Shown here one piece after another: positions 9,601-20,025 of a DNA stretch of 64,000 bases (the stretch's first letter is position 1; every line of letters begins with the position of its first letter). A program made the translations under genes and the position numbers. The notes under the pieces are model-generated. The model was not told the origin of the DNA and searched no databases. It saw only the letters and a program-made list of their open reading frames with translations. Origin of the DNA: Flectonema sp. DT1601 (taxonomy: Eukaryota > Euglenozoa > Diplonemea > Diplonemida > Diplonemidae); assembly GCA_964019425.1 (NCBI GenBank), contig OZ025789.1, positions 992,001 to 1,056,000 of the forward strand, in the 5' to 3' direction.

Positions 9601-10893
9601 CTAATGCCTGCCTACTACGTGTGCTGGTTGAAGAACTGAAGGGACAGGTACATTCGGGTTGAGTTCTGCCGCAGAACTGATCTCGTCAGGAGTTGAGTTC
9701 TTAATCCAAAACCAAAACGCGATTGCAATCGCGCAGTACGAAATGACGAGAGTCGCTCCCTCAAACCAAGTCGCTTCTTTTTTGTTTGTAACTTGAAATG
9801 CTTTTAAAATACATAAAAAGAATACAACTGTTTCGAGAACACCAAAATTAAGATTCAAAGGCTGACCAATCGACCAACCAATACAAACAAGAAGAGGTAC
9901 TACGAAAGCGCAAACCTGCATAGAAGAACCAATAGCCACTCCAACACAAAGATCCATCTTACCTTTACAAGCCATGCTAACGACTGTAACGAATTCTGGA
10001 AGATTACCAGCCAGTGGGAGTAAGATGAAAGCAACGAATCTCGGAGAGATGCCCATATTGAGCGCGAAGCTGCCAATGCTATCGCAGACCCATTCTGAAA
10101 CCATGCAGACCATCATTGTAACGACAGACAAACATGCGATTCCTGTCTTCAGTGAGAGGATTGGCGACTCTTCAGAATCCTCATCGTCGTCAAAGAGATG
10201 CGGGTGAGTCTTCATCGAGAACATTATAAATAAAAAGTACGAAACCAACAATAAAATTGCTAAATAATGACTCATCTGTAACAATTCTGCCTCATCGACA
10301 TCACCACGAGCAGATGCGGCACATGGAAGACAGTATGCAAACAGAGCACAGAATAAAACAGAAGTATTCGCACCTGCTGCAGGACGATTCCATTTAATTG
10401 AAGAGTTGCTGGAACCAGCGCATAGGAATGCAACGCCGAGTGACCAAATTACATTTGAAGTGATTGATCCCAACAACGAATACTTTACGACTCCTATTAA
10501 TCCTTTACACAAGGCGAAGGTCGCGATGATCATCTCAATTGCATTTCCGAAGGTGACATTTAGCAATGCTCCAAGGACTTGGTTTAAATGTAAACTGATT
10601 TGTTCAGTTGACGTTGATAGCATGTTTGAAAGAGCAACCAACGACAACAATGAAGTCACAAACAACGCATTATTACCGAAGTCTGACATCCAACACATTA
10701 CCGCAAGTGGAAACGTGAAGGCCAATAAATTAAATTTCGATTCGAAAAACCATTCGCTCACACCTTCCCAGGTACCCATCTCCTCACCAGCTGGCTCCAT
10801 CTCATTTGCCAACAGTCGCGTGCCTTCATTTATAGAGACATAAGACTGTTCTTTGATGGATGCTGCTCTCTTCTGTGGTTCGAAGGTAGTCAT
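9601..10893 (-). CDS. Ca2+(cation)/H+ exchanger, CAX family
   Basis: CAX antiporters load Ca2+ or other divalent cations into acidic organelles using the proton gradient. The 430-aa frame starts at ATG 10893, preceded by an A-rich leader. A cytosolic N-terminus of about 52 residues is followed by about 11 hydrophobic segments. The first signature repeat is GNAIEMI (116-122) with SLLGSITSNVIWSLG. The second is GNLPEFV (about 297-303) with GVAIGSSMQV. The two halves are separated by an acidic loop, DDDEDSEE, typical of the family. The essential glutamates of both repeats are present. The gene appears intact and intronless. The N-terminal region includes WFFESKFNLLAF, which is echoed in the small ORF just upstream. 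Confidence 0.9.
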   Translation of the reverse strand: MTTFEPQKRAASIKEQSYVSINEGTRLLANEMEPAGEEMGTWEGVSEWFFESKFNLLAFTFPLAVMCWMSDFGNNALFVTSLLSLVALSNMLSTSTEQISLHLNQVLGALLNVTFGNAIEMIIATFALCKGLIGVVKYSLLGSITSNVIWSLGVAFLCAGSSNSSIKWNRPAAGANTSVLFCALFAYCLPCAASARGDVDEAELLQMSHYLAILLLVSYFLFIMFSMKTHPHLFDDDEDSEESPILSLKTGIACLSVVTMMVCMVSEWVCDSIGSFALNMGISPRFVAFILLPLAGNLPEFVTVVSMACKGKMDLCVGVAIGSSMQVCAFVVPLLVCIGWSIGQPLNLNFGVLETVVFFLCILKAFQVTNKKEATWFEGATLVISYCAIAIAFWFWIKNSTPDEISSAAELNPNVPVPSVLQPAHVVGRH

Positions 10894-10987
10894 TTTTTTT
10901 CTTTTTTTTGAAAAATTATCTATAGGGGGGTGAAAGAGAATAGTTTACAACTATCTTTCCTCTCAGAGAACGAAATTGCTTTGTTCT

Positions 10988-11173
10988 TTAATTAAAATAA
11001 GATCTGAACGTCTGCTGAAGAACTTTAATAACAAACAACACGTTGAATTCCGACTCTAAGAATACATTATCGAGACTCCATGAATTAGTATTATCGTCGT
11101 CTTGAAGTTGAGAGCTGACGTGAATCGTAATTAAAGGTGTGCTCTCATCAGGTGAAGTCACATTATTGGTCAT
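10988..11173 (-). pseudogene. Possible 5' relic of a second CAX gene
   Basis: This 61-codon frame ends in W-SLDNVFLESEFNVLFV..., which resembles WEGVSEWFFESKFNLLAF at the first membrane segment of the exchanger that follows 95 bases downstream. Both have a short polar N-terminus with T/S-x-L-L/I before it. The frame stops before any complete membrane helix. The simplest reading is a truncated tandem duplicate. An alternative first exon is possible but there is no good GT donor at the matching point. The match is short, so this is tentative. Confidence 0.4.
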
Positions 11174-12709
11174 TTCATATTTTTTTTTCTGATGTTAAAA
11201 ACATAATTGAATTATTTTCATTCTTTTTTTATTAGAAAATCGGTTGAGTGAAATTCTTATCAATGAATCGTAATAGCAGCGAAAAAAAAAAAAAAAATTT
11301 GACATCGATAATTTTTTTTATAAAAAAGGTGATAAGTCAAATAAAATACCACATGAGTTCTTCTTGTTACTCAATTCACGAGAATAACTTCCTCACGAAA
11401 ATTATTTCTTTTTTTTTCACAGTATGTCAATCTCAAAATAAAGGCTAAAATAGCACACAAGCCGTGAGTTGTTAGGCTCAGCTTTTTTTTTTTTTCATAG
11501 ATAAAAAGCTGAGAGAGAGAGAGAGAGATTCTCAAAAAAAAAGAAAACATAGAGTTTTCACAGAAAACGTTAGCTGTTTTTTTTTTTTTTCTTATTGTAT
11601 CACCATAACACAATCGTTTATTTTCATCTGTTAAGGAAACACGACGTCGCTTGAATTAAAGCATTATTCTTGAGAGTTGCAAAAAAAAAAAGAGAAAAAA
11701 ACAGGTGATTAATTTGTTTCTTTTTTACAGTAAAAATTTAGCATTTCACATCCGTGAAATATTCACCGGTGAATACCATTTAAGTGATCCCTTAAACCAA
11801 TAAATAAAGGGAACTGAATCAACCTTTTTTAATGGTATCTGGGCATATCTTAAAAAAAAAAAAACGAGAATAATCAATAGTACAGAACAAGCATAATACT
11901 TTTTTGGAGGAAGAAAGAAGGAGGAGAGAATAGCAGACCAGTTGAATACGAAAAAAACAAAAAAAAAAAATTAAATCAGCAAGACCTGTTATGACTTGCC
12001 GATGGTGGACACAAATTGTTGTATTCAAAAACTTGAGTCCATCTGACCTCCGCGACATTCGGTTGACGAGGAAATCAAATTAGACATCTGATTCTCAGTT
12101 AAACTCACAGAACCTACTCACTGGTACCTTAGACCTGCATCAAATGGAAGTTGGTTGAAGAAAGTGGAAGAAGGAAAATGCCACAGAATTCTTACCCACA
12201 GAATCCAGAATTACTAGTACCTTACAAAGACCCTGCATCAAATTCACATCCGGGTAGTGCCCCCCACCCACAAGAAGTGGGTAGGGGACGAACCGTAGGA
12301 ACTGGCCATAAAGCTCAAACCCTCGGAAGTGTTATGCTCACCAGTCCATTCGACCTGACTCTCAATTTTTTTTTTCCTAATTTTTTATTTTTTCTTTTCT
12401 CCTGATGATTTTATTTCTATTGTTGTAAAAAAATTTACTTTTTTGTTTTTGTTTTTTTCTTTTATCTGTGTGTCTGTTTGTAGGATTCGCATCCTTTTTT
12501 TTTTTTTTTTTTTTTTTTCTCTATCCAATAATAGTATAAAGAAATCTGAATAAACAGGCCTGCCTTTCATTCTATAATTTAGTGTTAGTGAGAAGAAGTT
12601 GCTTTCGCAGAGTTGTGTTTTCACTTTCTAACTTGTGAAGCCTTCCCTCAACGCGTTCCATAGGTAGTACAAACAAGAAGAACCGAGTGTGCGCAAGTTG
12701 AAGATACTG

Positions 12710-12746
<37 letters not shown>

Positions 12747-12805
12747 TATTATTGTGTGATCAAAAGCAAAAAAAACAAAAGAAAAAATACCCATTCGGTT
12801 TAGCC
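11174..12805. other. Intergenic low-complexity spacer
   Basis: No gene is supported. It contains poly-A/T runs, an (AG)n patch at about 11509-11529 and a perfect 16-bp palindrome TATTCACCGGTGAATA at 11760-11775. A diverged direct duplication is seen at about 12107-12146 versus 12194-12241 (CACAGAA...TACCTTA...CCTGCATCAAAT). A 23-base T run lies near 12500 and an (ATT)n microsatellite at 12712-12753. Short ORFs on both strands look like noise. Confidence 0.5.
12712..12753. repeat. (ATT)n microsatellite
   Basis: About 13 copies of ATT in a nearly perfect run, just beyond the 3' end of the pyrophosphatase gene. Confidence 0.9.
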
Positions 12806-12824
12806 TTATGTTTCGTTAAAACGC
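12791..12824 (-). promoter_or_regulatory. 34-base element shared by two gene 3' ends (copy 1)
   Basis: This 34-base block matches 16404-16437 at 30 of 34 positions, in the same orientation. Here it covers the predicted stop codon and the first 3'UTR bases of the pyrophosphatase gene. It may be a 3'-end processing signal or a dispersed repeat. Its function is unknown. Confidence 0.5.
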
Positions 12825-14612
12825 TGAGTTCAGTGAAACAAAGAGAAAAATAAAAAAACATACGGTCATTGTATCAGCGCGGTTAATCCATTTTTGAACT
12901 TTACAAAATCTCCACTCAGATTCAAGTGCTTTGTATGAGTTAAAAAAGTTCTCCATCTCACTCTTAATATGATGCGGAACGTGTTCTACATCGCTCCATT
13001 CCCTCATACGGGGTTCTTTCTTTGGAACTGCGATAACCTTCAAGTCAGGCCCCTTCTCGTCAGAACACATCAACGCACCGACAATACGAACAACGCACAG
13101 AGACATTTCCTTAAGAGGATGATTTGATAAAACTAAAATGTTTACTGGACGACCATCCTCAGCGACAGTCTGAGGAATGAATCCATAATTTCCTGGCCAA
13201 TGAGTAGCAGAGTATAATGGTCTCTCAAGAGTTAAGTGTCCGAGGTCTTTACGAAATTCATATTTGTTGCAACTTCCCTTTGGACATTCAATTATAGCAG
13301 TGATCTCTGGCTTTGCGTTGTCAACTTCCGATGTTAAGTCAGCTCCCCAAGGAAGACACCACAAGTTCGGCGCATTATAAATCTTCTTATCAGGGAAATC
13401 TTCCACGTAGTGTTCATGATGCTTTCTGAATAAGTCAATTGCTTCTTCAGCTTCCAATCGTTGCGTTATTTCAACATTCTTGTAACCAACAACTTGTGCG
13501 CTGTGTTGAAAAAAACGAATGTAGTGCTCAATAATCGCTGGGTTAATCTTATTCAGGGTGAATAACTGAGTTGTTCTTGGATCATCATAGGTGGCTCCAA
13601 TCATTTTGTAATCATAAGTACGCTTTCCATTTAAGTTATCATATTCACGTTTGAGAGCTCCGATGATTTTTGTATGAACAAGACATTCACCAACCAGAGG
13701 AAAAGCGGTGATGACTTGCATTTCAAGAGGTTTGTTTACTTGACGTTGCCATGTTTGACAAAGCCATCCATTATCACATGGGTATGGGATATCAAGAGAG
13801 TATCTGTAATGTCTAAATGACGTATCATGACGATAAGCATAACTAGCAGTACCACCTCTTCCAACATTGATGTAGGTCAGCACGTTGTTGCTCATTACAT
13901 TCTGAGGAGCGTGGAGCATGTTTGGTGCCCAAAGCTGCTTAAATCTTTGTGGTACTAACGAGTCCTGAAGTTTTTTACTTTCGTACGCCTGTCTAGAAGC
14001 GCTCAAACACTTCAGCGCTGCTTCCTTGTCTCCCCACCCGAGAATCTTTGCCCACTTTGGTTTTCCTCCCTTCTTTTCAAGAACTTTATAGTTTTCAAAG
14101 AAATGTTGAATTTCCTTACGAAGGTGAGGTGGAACAGTGTCGAGGGTTGTTATTTGACTGCAGGAACGGTGTTCAGCGAGGACGGCGATGATCTTTTCAT
14201 CTCGACCCGACTCGTCCTCCATGTCCATAAGTCCAACAATACGACAGTTCGCAACAATTCCTGGCTCAAGACCTTTATACTCTTGAGCTGAGTAAGGACT
14301 GATGATTAATAAGTCTAAAGGATCACCATCTCCACAGAGAGTAGCAGGGATGTAACCATAATCACCTGGGTAGTGAACCGCACTGTGTAGAACTCTGTCT
14401 AACTGAAGCATACCAGTAGCCTTATCAACTTCGTATTTATTTGGTGAACCTCTCGTTACTTCAACAACACATGGTACAACATCTGCTCCGTATTGTTTTT
14501 GTTTTGGTCGATCAATTCTCCAATCTCCAAACTCAGGTTGAGATGACACCACCTGTTCTCTGACAGTCGCAAATGCGACGATTGACTCGTCGACTGTTTC
14601 CTTGAATGGCAT
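12806..14612 (-). CDS. Fused multi-domain soluble inorganic pyrophosphatase
   Basis: Family I pyrophosphatases hydrolyse PPi to phosphate. Domain A (about 45-215) is complete: HYPGDYGYIP, GDGDPLD with D95/D97/D100, and MEDESGRD with D133/D138. A last domain (about 435-583) has the same fold (HWPGNYGFIP, FFNSYKALE) but the metal-binding DGDPxD is DGRPVN, so two acidic ligands are lost. The middle (about 225-410) weakly resembles the C-terminal half of fungal/animal pyrophosphatases (DYKMIGATYDDP, EHYIRFF, AIDLFRKHHEHYVE). The frame read straight through ends at 12816 in a hydrophobic tail. Because ACC|GTATGT occurs at 12863 and CAG at 12824, a 40-base intron giving the end ...TMTRFNET (588 aa) is more likely. 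Only domain A should be active (inference). Confidence 0.88.
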
Positions 14613-14853
14613 TGTTGTTGTTTTTGCTGTTTTAAAAATTTTTTCATAAAAATTTATATAAAAAAAAACACCACTTCGAAAGTACTTCCCTCAAAGGGAT
14701 CGTCTTCCCCAGTAGGGTGAACGTAACTTTACAATAATAAGTTATTAAACAATAACAAAAATAATACAAGCGTGGTAATGTATATCAAAGACTTACACTC
14801 AGCAAGTCTTTAACGTAATATGTCAGCAGAGTTAGCGTTCTTTAGTAGAACAT

Positions 14854-15795
14854 TCAACACATCACTGAAGGGAATCCTGCCCAATGATGAAATGGAGAAG
14901 GTAGTTTTTTACAAAGTTGACGATACTCTTGCAGTGACTGTGCCGTGTTGCTAATCGTTGGGTTCCTTTTCTTTATAATATCCAATGGGTTTGGAGGTAG
15001 GTGAAACAGTGCAAGAGATCCGACAGATGCTAAGAAAGAAATGTGATCAACGGGACTCGAACTTGTCCCGATTATCACCGTAAAAAGGGAATCTGATTCT
15101 CTTATTTTTTTAAGATCTAAAGACAAAACACCCGCAGAAACATAAATATTAGAATTCCCTAACCGTATCTCCCCAGGTACTAATGGTGTAGCTGATAACC
15201 CAACGGCTATATAATTTTCATGTTTGTGAAGTGGAGCTCCGATTCGTAATTCTGAATAGTTGAGAGCTTCAAGAGAAAAAGTATCGCTCGTATTCTTCAT
15301 TGGTACATTTAGAATCATTTTTGTGTAAGTGCCATCTTTTGAATTTAATAATTCGTTTGAATAAAGAGCAATCGACTTTCTACAATAAACATCTGATTTC
15401 TGAGCAAACGGATGAGTCACCGCAATAAAACTACTCGGCAACGGATCACCTAATTTGACTGGTACGTAATCAGAATGCTTGATGGATTTGATTTTCGTAA
15501 CTGGAAAGCCTTGTTTCTTTGAATTTTCACAAAGCTCTATCGCATCACTCATGATTTTCAATTCAGCAAAGTGTTGTTCATTTGATTTTTTGGATCCTTC
15601 GCCTTTGTAATACTCTGAAAAACTATCTCCATCTTTAGCAACATTGAATAACTCATATCGCGGTGCTGTTCTTTCGAATTGCATTGTCAACTCGTTAAGA
15701 TCGTATCCAAAATCTGCTATGACGGGTTTCAGATGAGGCTGTCGGTCAAATCTATTAGCCAGACGGTATAGCTTCTGTAACAGAATGCGTTTCAT
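14854..15795 (-). CDS. LYR-like plus UPF0301 (YqgE)-like protein, tentative
   Basis: The frame is 313 codons from ATG 15795 with an A-rich leader. The first residues, MKRILLQKLYRLANRFDR, carry an LYR tripeptide at 9-11 followed by basic helix, as in small mitochondrial LYR-motif proteins that dock on acyl carrier protein. Residues about 115-270 resemble the UPF0301/YqgE fold: a SSFIAVTHPFAQKSDVYCRKSIALYS strand pair, an ILNVPM segment in place of the usual LVLNKP, RIGAPLH in place of the usual GGPV, and VIIGTSSSPV in place of LGYAGWG. The match is by pattern only and is weak. The positive, acid-poor N-terminus would fit mitochondrial targeting. The molecular role is unknown. Confidence 0.4.
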   Translation of the reverse strand: MKRILLQKLYRLANRFDRQPHLKPVIADFGYDLNELTMQFERTAPRYELFNVAKDGDSFSEYYKGEGSKKSNEQHFAELKIMSDAIELCENSKKQGFPVTKIKSIKHSDYVPVKLGDPLPSSFIAVTHPFAQKSDVYCRKSIALYSNELLNSKDGTYTKMILNVPMKNTSDTFSLEALNYSELRIGAPLHKHENYIAVGLSATPLVPGEIRLGNSNIYVSAGVLSLDLKKIRESDSLFTVIIGTSSSPVDHISFLASVGSLALFHLPPNPLDIIKKRNPTISNTAQSLQEYRQLCKKLPSPFHHWAGFPSVMC

Positions 15796-15890
15796 GGTTG
15801 TTATTTTATTTATTTTTTTTTTTCCACCCTTCTGTTACGTGAATCGCTTTTAAATAATCAAATCAAATAACTGGGGAGGGGAAAAAAAAG

Positions 15891-15927
<37 letters not shown>

Positions 15928-16502
15928 ATAATTTCATATCAAGATGAAGAAGCAGTATAAAAATGTTTTATAACTGTATGAGGAAGACTTAATAAAAGAA
16001 AACAAAAAAAAAAAAAAAAATTGAAAAAATCGGATGTACTAAAGTCGAGCAAAATTCACATCAAAGACTTTTTTTGACGTTTTTTTTTTTTTTTAAAAAT
16101 TCCATCAAAAAAAGCTGACGCATTGCGTGCACCCCATTAAAATAAATAACAAGGGGAATAATCAATTGCCCTAATAAGTTCAATACAAAAAAAATAAGGG
16201 AAGACAAAACTATCTAACTAAAAGCCTCTTCCAGAGATGCAATATTTCCCAGATAGGAATAAAAAGACAACAGAAAGGAACCTAAACTAAGGATTCGCCG
16301 GTGAAGCGGGAAAGTTTACCGAAGAAAAGGAAAACACGAATAGAATAGTCCAAATAAACAAACAAGATAGAAACGAGTATCAAAGTAAATAATAATAAAA
16401 AAGCCATTCAGATTAGCCTTATATTTCGTTGAAACGCAAACAGAAATCCTGCAGCACAAAGAAATAACGGTGAATAGTTTTCTTTCTAGAGGAGGAAAAA
16501 AA
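15796..16502. other. Intergenic spacer with long poly-A
   Basis: No gene is seen. It contains an approximately 35-base poly-A tract (about 15890-15924), other A and T runs, and the second copy of the 34-base shared element at 16404-16437, in the 3'UTR of the next gene. Confidence 0.6.
16404..16437 (-). promoter_or_regulatory. 34-base element shared by two gene 3' ends (copy 2)
   Basis: It matches 12791-12824 at 30 of 34 bases. Here it lies about 66 bases past the stop codon of the secreted repeat protein gene. Both copies have the same orientation relative to the gene. Confidence 0.5.
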
Positions 16503-18562
16503 TCAATTTCCAAGTTTAGAAAATTTTGAAAAATCATTCATAAATCCGACCATTTCCGGAAATAACGCGGGAAACGAACAGTCATCGTTTATCACAGTAT
16601 TTGAGACTGGTGGGATTCCAGTGACAATGCCCTGCTTTGCAAAGACTGCGACGTACCGAACATTACTAAGAACCGACACATCAATCAGTCTCTCGTTAGT
16701 TGGAGACATTGGAATCGATAATTCAAATGATCTCATCGGATAGCTTGCAGTGCTGCCTGGCATTCGAAATTTTGGAGATCCTCCAACTTCAGTAAACCCC
16801 ATCTTAGGAAGTGACTCAATAAACTCACGGTTAGAAATATCAGAACACGGAGGACAATCATAAACAACTATTATAAACGTACAAGATATGGTTTCTGAAT
16901 CACACTTTAGTCGGAATGACGATCCAGAATTCACTGGGGTTGGTGGAATGAAAACACTCATATCAGAATACATTGATTGAATGGAAATTAAATGAAGTCC
17001 TTCAACATTAAGTGAAGCATCTGTATTGTCTACAGCGAATGGATTCAGAACTTCACCATCGTAGTCGACACCAAAAGTTTGTTTGTTGCAGCAACTCGAC
17101 TCTTTACAGGGATATGTAGAACAGATATTTTTCTTATGAAAATAACCTGATGAGCACATACTGGCGCTGCTATCATCACATGTAGCGTAGCTCATAACTG
17201 TGGGATTAGAAATATTTTGAAACAAAGCTCGGAAATCAACACCATATCCTGCGGAAGTTTGGAACGGAAACGGAATGATGTCTGTGGCTGTAAAGTCTCC
17301 AATCGTTCGAAGAGCCAGCGGATGACCATCATTCGAGTATTCCTGAACTAGAGAACCTGTTTGCGGATTATTTAAAAAACAATATAAAAATAATCGGCGA
17401 ACTTCACTTTTTACTTACTCACTCACACTTTTATTTTGTTTTGTGTGCGCAACCGGTAGAAAATCCTAATAAAGGAATAGGTTAGTTACGCTCTCACAAT
17501 TCTCTTTCTACCGAACAATGGGTTTGTTGGTACAAAAAAAAATACAAATACAAATAAAAACACAAATCGATTAATAAAGAACTACACGCACATACCCCAA
17601 AACTTTGGTCCAACCTCCCTCCAGGTTAAAACGTATCCATCAAGGCCTCGCCTTCCAATGCCAACACCCATTGGAGGTATTCTATTGTTATTAAGACCTG
17701 CATTGTCTGGATGTGTCAATTCAAATATTGAGGATGTATTTTTACCCAAATCATCAAATACTTGAGAATAAACACGACCACCATGATGCCATGCTAGTAG
17801 GAATCCGATAGACGTTTGGAGACCCTGAACTCGGGGGAAGTCATCATTTCGATTAGCATTTTTATCTGTTTGAGTCCACTCAGCTGTTAAGGGAGGGAGT
17901 TCTCTCATTGATTGTCCAGAGACAGCGATGTGACCTCCAATATTTCCGGTAAAATGATTTTCATAAACAACTATCCATCCACCATCCCTTAAAGGAGAAA
18001 CTCGTGGTCGATTTCCGAATTGTGAGATTTTTTCTTTATTCAATGATTTGGTTACTCCTGCATAAACAGAAACAAAAACTTCGTATGAAACAACTCGATG
18101 CCAAGTTACGATTACTCTTCCTTCTGTTAGCATTGCCACGTCGTGGTGATAGGCATTGACATCAGCAATTTCACCACCGATTTGAATTCCATTTAAATTA
18201 TACATTTTTATAATTATTTTTGGATCAGTATCGTTATTAACGTAAACTATCACAAAACCATTATCCATTCCACAAACTTTAGGTCTTCGAGTATAGGACT
18301 CAGCGTTCGCATTGTTGTTGGACCAGTCTTCCATGGCATCTGTTATTTTAAGATCGTAACGCCCAGTGATATCTCCATCACAACTATAAACCTCAACAAT
18401 ATGTTTTGTCCTCGTTAGGTAATCTGTTTTGTATTCAATATGACCACAGTTCAGTAGAGCTGCTGATCCCATCGCAATCGAGTTTATTTCAAAACTTTTT
18501 GAAACAAAAGTCGCAGCCAATCCCACGGTGCTGATCACCAACAAAATTGCAATTCGAATCAT
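16503..18562 (-). CDS. Secreted repeat (propeller-like) protein A, two exons
   Basis: Exon 1 is 17596-18562 and exon 2 is 16503-17356. The 239-base intron starts GTATGT and ends CAAACAG. The joined frame is 606 aa and aligns end to end with gene B, including across the junction (FWG|SLVQEYSNDG versus FSA|SMAIEFTGNG). A signal peptide is likely (MIRIAILLVISTVGLAA). Exon 1 holds repeats of the form G-x-V/I-V-x-W/Y followed by a strand ending in N/D-G, for example GGWIVVYENHFTGN, GFLLAWHHGGRVYSQVFD and DGYVLTWRE. These resemble bacterial and protist beta-propeller repeats. Exon 2 is cysteine-rich (YATC, CSSG, YPCKESSCC, YDCPPCSD) and ends FSKLGN. It is probably extracellular or lysosomal, with possible surface or adhesive use (inference). 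An acceptor-like CCACACTTCAG lies about 18 bases before the ATG. Confidence 0.8.
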
Positions 18563-18608
18563 TTTATTTTAATATCAACCTGAAGTGTGGATTTTAGTTA
18601 AAATGGAG

Positions 18609-18639
<31 letters not shown>

Positions 18640-20025
18640 TGTTATTATTATTTCACTTTCAAAATTTTGATTTTAAAAAAAAAAATCAGTTCGATCAACT
18701 TAAAAGGTTAGAATTAATCGGTTTGTCACAATAAAAACAAATCAATAAATGGTTCTCGTCTCTACGCATCGAATTCAGAAAAATACCAAACAAAACGGGT
18801 GATGCGGATCTTTTTTTTTTTTTTCATGACATTTAAACAAAAATCATTTTTTTAAAGTCTGCGATGAATTTTAGTTTTTCATCTCGAAGACATGTTTTAC
18901 GAACGAAAGAGAATTGTGGCAGCGTAACGTTAACACCCTTACTTTATAGGCTTGTTTCCGGTTGCGCACAAACAAAAACAAAGTGTGAGAATTATTTAGT
19001 GAGGTGCCGATCCTTTTTTTTTTTTTTTAAATAAATAAAATAAGTAAAATAACCAACCAAACAGGCTGGTTTGTGCAAACAGAAGGTCAGCTCCGGGAAG
19101 CTGGTTTTTTGCTGCTTTTGAGAAGGAATTATAACGTATCCAATGATGAAAAGAACGAAACAAAAAACAAAAAAATATATATCAGTCATTCCTTTTTTTT
19201 GCGAACAAATTTTGGACATTGAAAAAGATTTTCAAAAAAAAATTGTAAAATTTTCGATCGAAGCGGCATTTTAATGCGCTGCATCATTGGGTTCATTTCC
19301 GTCCGAAATCGGGAGGTTGGCATCACATACTTGTCACCCGAATTGAGAAAAGAGATTTTGTGGTTTACTAAATCAGCTCAGCCGTGGACAAGTACCAAAA
19401 CTAAAAATTAATCGAAGGGTCTAATTTTATACTGCTGGTCCAGCGGGATCCAGAGAAAAAATAATCGAGCAAAAATATATTAAAGAGTATTAAGCATGTG
19501 CCGGTGAGGCAGATTGTTACTACCTGTCTTTTTGGACCTACTTTGATACTTAATGATCATTATCACCACCACAGATGCAACATTTTCCTTACATAATTGC
19601 TACTAGGGTTGATTTGTTAGTAAAAAGGTGCATATCTCTTGAGTGCGGGAGAAGGGGGGGGAAAATAGTGGAAAAAAAAAAATTAGGGGTGTTTTTTACT
19701 CAGATTTTCTCGATCTTTCCATTCCAGGTCTGGGATTAATATTTATCATTGAGTAGTACCAAGGAAATTTTGCAAAGAGACGTTTATCTCTTTTTAGCAG
19801 CACTTACCATGTTTAAAAGTATATCCCTATGCCTAATTTTACAGATCGCACCCTCCCCGATTCCAAAAAATAAAAAATCGAGCAAAAGTAACATATCGTG
19901 TAACCTTGCTCAGGCGGTGAGAAAATGGTGTTTTTTGTTCGCAAAAAAAAGGAATGACTGATATATTAAAAGACCAAGCAGTACCATAAAAAGAACGACA
20001 ACACAAAAATGATGTGCATAGTCAT
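18563..20025. other. Spacer between tandem genes A and B
   Basis: There is no coding gene. It contains a 30-base poly-A tract near 18610 and the inverted-repeat-bounded element at 19177-19966. Small ORFs here overlap the element and look like chance. Confidence 0.6.
19177..19966. mobile_element. 790-bp element with perfect 33-bp terminal inverted repeats (MITE-like)
   Basis: The 33 bases at 19177-19209 are the exact reverse complement of 19934-19966 (ATATATCAGTCATTCC, eight T, GCGAACAAA). The 724 bases between have no open frame of note. The ends fall in TA-rich sequence, so a TA target duplication is possible but cannot be told from the repeat itself. It fits a non-autonomous DNA transposon inserted between tandem genes A and B, with its right end in the 3'UTR of gene B. 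A transposase is not present. Confidence 0.6.

Noticed and set aside
10406-10843. 145-codon plus-strand ORF
   Set aside because: It is exactly antisense to the cation exchanger and is an artefact of its codon use.
12290-12380. Pol III-like A and B box candidates followed by a T run
   Set aside because: The boxes are poor matches and no tRNA or known RNA fold can be drawn.
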